Shown: one piece after another, positions 58,648 through 64,000 of the stretch
Position numbering within the stretch: the first letter of the stretch is position 1
Layout: every line of letters begins with the position of its first letter
Assembly (NCBI GenBank): GCA_963798505.1
Contig: CAWCTX010000005.1
Location: forward strand, 806,001-870,000
Direction: 5' to 3'
Length of the DNA: 64,000 nt
Source of the DNA: CAVWSM01 sp963798505
Lineage (GTDB): Bacteria; Actinomycetota; Actinomycetes; Jiangellales; Jiangellaceae
Translations under genes and position numbers: made by a program
Notes under the pieces: model-generated
Told to the model about the DNA's origin: nothing
The model's database searches: none
What the model saw: only the letters and a program-made list of their open reading frames with translations

Positions 58648-59955
58648 TCAGGCGGCGTTGTCGAGGTGGTAGGGGTCGGCGATCAGGTGCAGGAGGTGCT
58701 CGGCCTGCCAGGTCTCGTCGTCTGACATGTCGGGTGGGCCGTGTTGGTCGGGCCAGTCGGGCTGGTGCGGGAGTGGCTCGACCTTGGTGGTGTAGACCCT
58801 GCCGAGTGGGCTGGTCATGGTGAGGGTGCCGTCCGGGGCGAGCTTGGTGGTCCACCCTGCGTGGGTCTTCGCGTTGTGGTGCCGGCGGCAGAACGTGGTC
58901 AGGTTGCACTCACAGGTGAACCCGGCGGGCCAAGGCACATCGTGGTCGGTGTCGCAGCGCCATACCGGCGCATCACAGCCGGGCGCGCGGCAGTGCCGGT
59001 CGCGGTCGAGGACGCGTTGGCGCATCGCCTCGGTGGGCCGGTAGCGGCGGCGGTCATGGCTGCAGGGTGCGCCGGTGGCCGGGTCGGTGAGGATCCGTTC
59101 CCACACCTCGGCCTGCGCGGCGAGGCGGCGGGCGACGTGGGCGGGCACCGGGCCGGCACCGTCGAGGTGGCCGGGGGTATCCGAGAGGCCGAGCAGGGTC
59201 TGGGCCGGCACGGTGAGCCGGACCACCGGCCGGCCGGCCGGCTGCTGCGCGGTGTCGCGGCCGGTGAGCAGGCCGATCGCCGCGTCGAACCGCAACACCC
59301 CCATCGGCGACTCGTCGCCGGCTCGTCGCTTCGCGAGGGCCTGGTCGTTGATCGCGGTGTAGGCGGCGGCCAGGTCCTCGGCCGGCCCGTACAGGTTCAT
59401 CCAGCCCATCCCGTCGCCGCACGGCTCCCACTCCACGCACCGTTCGGTCTTCTGGCGTTCGTGGCGTCGCCGGACGCCGTCGGGGTCGAGCTCGCCGATC
59501 AGCCGGGCTACCCGGCGGCCGAGTTCGGCGACGCTCCACCGGTGCGCGTGCGGGGACAGCCGGGCGTCGACCTCGCCGGCGACCGCGTCGTCACAGGACT
59601 GGGTTTCGGTGATCAGCTTGCGCACCCGGGTCAGGCTGATCCGGCCGGCCAGCAGCAACTCCTGCGCGTGTGGGAGGCGGGACAGCCCGTAGGCGAAGGT
59701 GCCCTTGGCGTTCCCGGTGCGGATCGTGGCGCCCAGCGCGGCGCCGATCTCCACGACAGGGTCGAAGCCGGGCGGCGGCGCCCGGTAGGGGTCGAGGACC
59801 GCGAGGGTGGCCCGGGCCTGCACCGCGTGGGCCCAGCCGATCAGCTTCTCGGCGGCGACCAGCATGTCCAGCGCGTCCGGGGTGGGCAGGCCGCCCGGGT
59901 CGGTGACCGCGGCGATCGCGGCGGCCAGGTCGGCACCCATCAGGTCTTCGAACAT
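58648..59955 (-). CDS. DUF222/HNH endonuclease-domain protein 2
   Basis: A 435-residue, intact DUF222 (13E12) protein with C-terminal HNH: RDRHCRAPGCDAPVWRCDTD, then HHNAKTHAGW. Compared with the copy at 28102 it lacks any frame change. Start ATG 59955, six bases after TATTCT, so the mRNA is probably leaderless. Role of the family is unknown; copies are often mobile or repeated. Confidence 0.92.
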   Translation of the reverse strand: MFEDLMGADLAAAIAAVTDPGGLPTPDALDMLVAAEKLIGWAHAVQARATLAVLDPYRAPPPGFDPVVEIGAALGATIRTGNAKGTFAYGLSRLPHAQELLLAGRISLTRVRKLITETQSCDDAVAGEVDARLSPHAHRWSVAELGRRVARLIGELDPDGVRRRHERQKTERCVEWEPCGDGMGWMNLYGPAEDLAAAYTAINDQALAKRRAGDESPMGVLRFDAAIGLLTGRDTAQQPAGRPVVRLTVPAQTLLGLSDTPGHLDGAGPVPAHVARRLAAQAEVWERILTDPATGAPCSHDRRRYRPTEAMRQRVLDRDRHCRAPGCDAPVWRCDTDHDVPWPAGFTCECNLTTFCRRHHNAKTHAGWTTKLAPDGTLTMTSPLGRVYTTKVEPLPHQPDWPDQHGPPDMSDDETWQAEHLLHLIADPYHLDNAA

Positions 59956-60270
59956 ACGTCCAGAATAGCAGGTCACAGGCACGAGTGGCGGCCGTCCACA
60001 CCGATTTCTCGGTCGCTTTCAGCCCCGTTCAGACCGCCTATCGGCCCACAGCCCCCTGGTCATCCCCGTGGCGACACAGTGGCAGCAGCGGCCGACACGT
60101 CTCACCAGCCCAAACAGCCGAACCACAGACTCAAGGCCGACAACGACGAGGCCGGGTGGACGACGCTCGACTCCACCACGACCGGTCCCGAAGCCGGAGA
60201 GTGGCAAGATCGCCGTCAAGGTCATCAATCACAATGGCACGAGGTGCTAAAGGTGTACGAGGTCTGATCG
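59956..60270. other. 315 bp intergenic, no gene seen
   Basis: Between divergent HNH and pRiA4b-like genes. No convincing ORF, hairpin or repeat; it should carry both promoters. Confidence 0.5.
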
Positions 60271-60831
60271 ATGCCACCGTTTCGGGTCTACCAACTCAAG
60301 ATCACGCTGGAAGACACCAACCCGCCCATCTGGCGGCGGGTCCTCGTGCCCAGCGCGTATCGGCTCAGCGAGCTGCACCGCGTCATCCAGGCCTCGATGG
60401 GTTGGGACAACAGTCATCTCCACCAGTTCGAGCAGGATGGCCAGGTGTTCGGTCCGCCCGACCCAGGTGGCTTCGGCGAGGAGCAGGTCCGGCCCGAGTC
60501 CAAGGTCAGGCTCTACAGCTTCGCGGCCACGGCCGGGTCGCAGTTTGCCTATCGGTACGACCTCGGGGACGACTGGCTGCACCAGGTGACAGTCGAGCAG
60601 ATCTTGACCTCAGACGGCGGCACCTACCCCAGGTGCATCGGCGGCGAGCGGAAGTGCCCACCCGAGGATTCCGGTGGCCCTGGAGGGTACGCAGCGATGC
60701 TGGAAGTGCTCGCGGATCCCGACCACGAGGACTATGAACACATCGTGGAGTGGCTGGGCGACGAGGACTGGGATGCCGAGGCGTTCCACCCTGAACCACT
60801 GAACCGCATCTTCGAACAGTTCTGGCGCTGA
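60271..60831 (+). CDS. plasmid pRiA4b ORF-3-like protein
   Basis: A 186-residue protein of the pRiA4b ORF-3 family (VYQLKITLEDTNPPIWRRVL, LHRVIQASMGWDNSHLHQFE, YDLGDDWLHQVTVE, YPRCIGGERKCPPED). Function unknown; common in plasmids and on chromosomes. Start ATG 60271. Convergent with trpB. Confidence 0.93.
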   Translation: MPPFRVYQLKITLEDTNPPIWRRVLVPSAYRLSELHRVIQASMGWDNSHLHQFEQDGQVFGPPDPGGFGEEQVRPESKVRLYSFAATAGSQFAYRYDLGDDWLHQVTVEQILTSDGGTYPRCIGGERKCPPEDSGGPGGYAAMLEVLADPDHEDYEHIVEWLGDEDWDAEAFHPEPLNRIFEQFWR

Positions 60832-60859
60832 CCAGTCGCTCAGCCGTCCAGCGCGCGGC

Positions 60860-62224
60860 TCAGCCCGTCAGCACCGGCAGTCGCTCCACAGCCGCCGCAA
60901 CCGCCGCGTCATCCAGTTCGTGGTCGACCATGGCACCGGACAGGTAGGCGTCGTAGGCGGCCAGGTCGAGCAAGCCGTGCCCGCACAACGCGGTCAGGAT
61001 GACCTTCTCCTCGCCCGACTCCTTGCAGCGCAACGCCTCCTCGATCGTGGCAGCGAGCGCATGCGTTGGTTCGGGAGCCGGCACGATCCCCTCCGTACGA
61101 GCGAACTGCACGCCCGCCGCGAAGCACTCCTTCTGCGTCTTGGCGACCGCCTCCATGAGCCCACCCTCCACGAGATGAGAGATCAGCGGGCTCATCCCGT
61201 GATAGCGCAGGCCGCCGGCGTGGATCGGGTCGGGGACGAAGTCGTGCCCGAGGGTGTGCATCTTCAGCAGCGGCGTCATGCCTGCGGTGTCACCGAAGTC
61301 GTATGCATAGACGCCCTTCGTCAACGACGGGCACGCCGCGGGCTCCACCGCGCGGATCGTCGGCGACATCGCCCCGGCCAGCTTCTCCCGCAGGAACGGG
61401 AACGCCAGCCCAGCGAAGTTCGATCCACCGCCGGTGCACCCGACGATCAGGTCCGGCTGCTCGTCGACGCGCGCCAGCTGCAGCAGCGCCTCCTCACCGA
61501 TGACCGTCTGATGCATCAGTACGTGGTTGAGCACGCTGCCCAGCGCATAGTTGGTGTCCGGGTTCTGCGCGGCCACCTCGACCGCCTCGCTGATCGCGAT
61601 GCCCAGCGAGCCCGTCGAATCGGGGTGCTCGGCAAGGATCGCGCGTCCGGCGGCGGTCAAATCCGAGGGACTCGGGTGGATCGTCGCGCCGAACGTCTCG
61701 ATCATCATGCGGCGGTACGGCTTCTGGTCGTACGACGCGCGCACCTGCCACACCTCGCAGTCCAGCCCGAACTGCGCACACGCAAACGCCAACGCGGTCC
61801 CCCACTGGCCGGCACCGGTCTCTGTCGTCAGCCGGCGGATGCCTGCCTTGGCGTTGTAGAACGCCTGCGGCACCGCGGTGTTGGGCTTGTGCGATCCCGC
61901 CGGCGACACGCCCTCGTACTTGTAGTAGATCCGCGCCGGCGTGCCCAGCGCCTTCTCCAACCGGTACGCCCGATACAGCGGGCTCGGCCGCCAAAGCCGG
62001 TAGACGTCCAGCACCTCGCCGGGGATGTCGACGAACCGGTCCTGGCTGACCTCTTGCAGGATCAGGTCCATCGGGAAAAGCGGAGCCAGATCGTCCGGCC
62101 CCACCGGCTCCTTGGTCCCCGGGTGCAGCACCGGCGGTGGCGGCGCCGGCAGGTCCGGCACGATGTTGTACCACTGCGTCGGCATCTCGGACTCGTCGAG
62201 CACGATCTTGGTCGGGCCAGTCAC
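60860..62224 (-). CDS. TrpB2-type tryptophan synthase beta subunit
   Basis: A 454-residue PLP enzyme of the stand-alone TrpB2 class, longer than TrpB1 and with its N-terminal extension. PLP lysine in SPAGSHKPNTAVPQAF, phosphate-binding VGCTGGGSNFAGLAFP, catalytic-loop region GLCMP absent in TrpB2 fashion. No trpA or trp operon is adjacent. It condenses indole with serine. GTG 62224 follows GGAGGAG. Confidence 0.92.
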   Translation of the reverse strand: MTGPTKIVLDESEMPTQWYNIVPDLPAPPPPVLHPGTKEPVGPDDLAPLFPMDLILQEVSQDRFVDIPGEVLDVYRLWRPSPLYRAYRLEKALGTPARIYYKYEGVSPAGSHKPNTAVPQAFYNAKAGIRRLTTETGAGQWGTALAFACAQFGLDCEVWQVRASYDQKPYRRMMIETFGATIHPSPSDLTAAGRAILAEHPDSTGSLGIAISEAVEVAAQNPDTNYALGSVLNHVLMHQTVIGEEALLQLARVDEQPDLIVGCTGGGSNFAGLAFPFLREKLAGAMSPTIRAVEPAACPSLTKGVYAYDFGDTAGMTPLLKMHTLGHDFVPDPIHAGGLRYHGMSPLISHLVEGGLMEAVAKTQKECFAAGVQFARTEGIVPAPEPTHALAATIEEALRCKESGEEKVILTALCGHGLLDLAAYDAYLSGAMVDHELDDAAVAAAVERLPVLTG

Positions 62225-62269
62225 CGTGGGCTCCTCCGCGTCGAGGAAAGGCTGCGAGTTGTCAGAATG

Positions 62270-62936
62270 TCACCGCCGCGGCGGCAACGCCTCCCGCGCC
62301 GGCCACGGCGCGTCGCCGGGCCGCAACGACCCGAAGCCCTCGCCGTGCTTGACCGTCCACGCCGCAAGCGCGCCCGACACGAGGATCGGGTTGTGCAGGT
62401 CGCCGCGCAGCACGCCGCGAACCAGGTCAGCGAGCGGGACGCGCGAGACCGGCATGTCGGCCTCCTCGATACTCGCCTACATGCCGCTCGTCCTCGGGCA
62501 CCTCAGAGAGGCCCTGCGCAAGGAAGATGCGCACAGACTCGTTGGTCATGCCCGGCGACGTGAACAAGTCGACGAGTACGGACCACTGGTCGGCGCGGAC
62601 GTGCGCCTCCTCGTACAGCTCGCGTCGCGCGGCGTCGAGGTAGGGCTCGCCGGCGACATCGAGCAGACCGGCGGGCAGCTCGACCAGTCGATGGCCGACC
62701 GGGTGCCGGTACTGATGGACGACAAGCACCCGCTCATCTGCGTCGAGGGCGATGATCCCCACCGCGCCGGGGTGCACGACGACGTCACGGTCGAACGCCG
62801 GCCCGCCGTTGGGCGGCTCGACGTGCTCCTCGTGCACCTCGATGACGCGGCTGGTGTCGAGGACGTGGCGCACGGAACTGACCGGCCAGCGCTCCGGGAC
62901 GTCGATCACCGGCAGCGAGCCAGCATCTGCGCTCAC
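62270..62936 (-). CDS. NUDIX hydrolase, ADP-ribose pyrophosphatase-like (frameshifted)
   Basis: Hydrolyses nucleoside-diphosphate sugars such as ADP-ribose. The NUDIX box is GEPYLDAARRELYEEAHV after VELPAGLLDV, and the catalytic glutamates are intact. The last 60 residues (MPVSRVPLADLVRGVLRGDL on) are in another frame, with the shift near 62470. Start GTG 62936 overlaps pyrG by 4 bp, the usual coupling. Confidence 0.92.
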
Positions 62937-64000
62937 GCGCCGGCGCCCGCCGGCTCGGCGTGCGCGCTGGGCACGTCGACCGGCAGCAGCGTCTCCTGCT
63001 GCCGTGCGACCGCGGCACGGATCAGCCCGACGAACAGCGGGTGCGGGCGCGTGGGTCGCGAGCGCAGCTCGGGGTGCGCCTGGGTGGCGACGAAGAACGG
63101 GTGTGTGCTGCGGGGCAGCTCGACGTACTCGACGAGGTTGCCGTCGGGTGACTCTCCGCTCACCACGAGTCCGGCCTTCTCCAGGTCGTCGCGATACCCG
63201 TTGTTGACTTCATAACGGTGCCGGTGCCGCTCTTCCACGCGCGCGGCGCCGTACAGCTCACGCACGAGCGACCCCTCCTTGAGCTCCGCGGGATACAGAC
63301 CAAGCCGCATGGTGCCGCCCATGTCGCCCTCGCCGGACACGATGTGCTTCTGCTCCTCCATCGTGGCGATGACCGGCGCCGTCGTGTCGGGGTCGAACTC
63401 GGTCGAGCTCGCACCAGGGATGCCGACAGCGTCCCGCGCGTACTCGATGACGAGGCACTGCAGCCCGAGGCAGAGGCCGAGCAGCGGGATGCCGTGCTCG
63501 CGCGCGTAGTGCGTCGCGCCCACCTTGCCCTCGATGCCGCGCACTCCGAAGCCGCCCGGCACGCACACCGCGTCGACGTCGTGCAGGTGCTTGGCCGCGC
63601 CCTCCTGCGTGGTGCAAAGGTCGGACGCGACCCAGCGGATGTGCACCTTGGCGTCGTTGGCGAATCCCCCTGCGCGCAGCGCCTCGGTCACCGACAGGTA
63701 GGCGTCGGGCAGGTCGATGTACTTGCCGACGAGAGCGACGGTGACCTCGAACTTCGGGTCGTGCACGCGGCGCAGCAGCTCGTCCCAGGCGGTCCAGTCG
63801 ACGTCACGGAAGGACAGGTTGAGCCGGCGCACGACGTAGGCATCGAGGCCCTCACCATGCAGCACCTTGGGGATGTCGTAGATGCTCGGCGCATCCGGCG
63901 CCGCCACCACAGCCTCCTCGTCGACGTCGCACATCAGCGAGATCTTGCGCTTGACGCCAGGCGGGATGTCGCGGTCGGAGCGGCAGACCACCGCGTCGGG
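62933..64000 (-). CDS. pyrG: CTP synthase, C-terminal part (5' end off the window)
   Basis: Converts UTP to CTP using glutamine. What is present begins in the end of the synthase domain (SIYDIPKVLHGEGLDAYVVR) and holds the whole glutaminase domain: VTVALVGKYIDLPDAYLSVT, VPGGFGVRGIEGK, active-site Cys in LLGLCLGLQCLVIEYAR, and the His-Glu pair in FVATQAHPELRSRP. The frame is open through the window edge, so the start is missing. Confidence 0.96.
   Translation of the reverse strand, partial: PDAVVCRSDRDIPPGVKRKISLMCDVDEEAVVAAPDAPSIYDIPKVLHGEGLDAYVVRRLNLSFRDVDWTAWDELLRRVHDPKFEVTVALVGKYIDLPDAYLSVTEALRAGGFANDAKVHIRWVASDLCTTQEGAAKHLHDVDAVCVPGGFGVRGIEGKVGATHYAREHGIPLLGLCLGLQCLVIEYARDAVGIPGASSTEFDPDTTAPVIATMEEQKHIVSGEGDMGGTMRLGLYPAELKEGSLVRELYGAARVEERHRHRYEVNNGYRDDLEKAGLVVSGESPDGNLVEYVELPRSTHPFFVATQAHPELRSRPTRPHPLFVGLIRAAVARQQETLLPVDVPSAHAEPAGAGA

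Overview
This is a high-GC actinobacterial chromosome segment. Diagnostic genes are rbpA, garA/odhI, ftsR, sbp with two DUF881 proteins, an Rpf resuscitation factor under a c-di-AMP riboswitch, and two DUF222-HNH genes. Starts are often GTG, and many genes overlap by 4 bp (GTGA/ATGA). The genus cannot be fixed from the sequence; a Propionibacteriales- or Frankiales-like actinomycete is plausible. About twenty genes carry simple frameshifts, including tyrA, so the sequence most likely contains consensus indels rather than that many true pseudogenes. Coordinates of frameshifted genes span the whole inferred gene.

0-7.6 kb: rbpA with a sigma-R-type promoter, a UMF1-type MFS, a glycerophosphodiesterase, a CynX-type MFS with a divergent GntR regulator, a DinB/DUF664 protein and an MMPL transporter. 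7.6-12.8 kb: the most interesting region. Four copies of one ~60-bp operator/promoter module sit before an MMPL transporter, an MFS exporter, a short ORF and a VOC (glyoxalase/bleomycin-resistance fold) gene. A DNA-binding-domain-only AraC gene lies between, and a UvrA-like (DrrC-type) ABC protein follows. This looks like one xenobiotic or DNA-damaging-drug response regulon. 12.8-17 kb: a small secreted protein with a planctomycete-like H-X9-DG motif, an ArsR-SRPBCC operon with two matching operators, and a second MMPL transporter. 17-25.7 kb: riboswitch-rpf, an HTTM-like membrane pair, a VWA/substrate-binding protein, a HAD phosphatase, a quinone oxidoreductase and TldD/TldE.

25.7-27.6 kb: about 1.9 kb bounded by a 20-bp duplication of the tldE 3' end, which fits a small integrated element or its remnant. 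27.6-29.5 kb: a small hypothetical gene and a frameshifted DUF222-HNH gene. 29.5-38.2 kb: a conserved core block (DUF3467, gcvP under a glycine riboswitch, merR, bifunctional nuclease, ftsR, garA, DUF881, sbp, DUF881, CDP-alcohol phosphatidyltransferase). 38.2-40.6 kb: a deaminase, tRNA-Pro(GGG) and a PhoX-type phosphatase.

40.7-50.1 kb: a second core block read on the minus strand (ald, xerD, parA, an RHH protein, scpA, scpB, rluB, tyrA, cmk, plsC, der). 50.1-57 kb: a two-component system, YciI plus an ECF42-type sigma factor, and a LolA-like/ABC operon whose promoter shares a 19-bp motif with the two-component promoter. 57-64 kb: a NERD/thermonuclease pair, a second DUF222-HNH gene, a pRiA4b ORF-3-like protein, TrpB2, a NUDIX hydrolase and the 3' part of pyrG, which runs off the right edge. 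No rRNA, CRISPR array or intact insertion sequence was seen.
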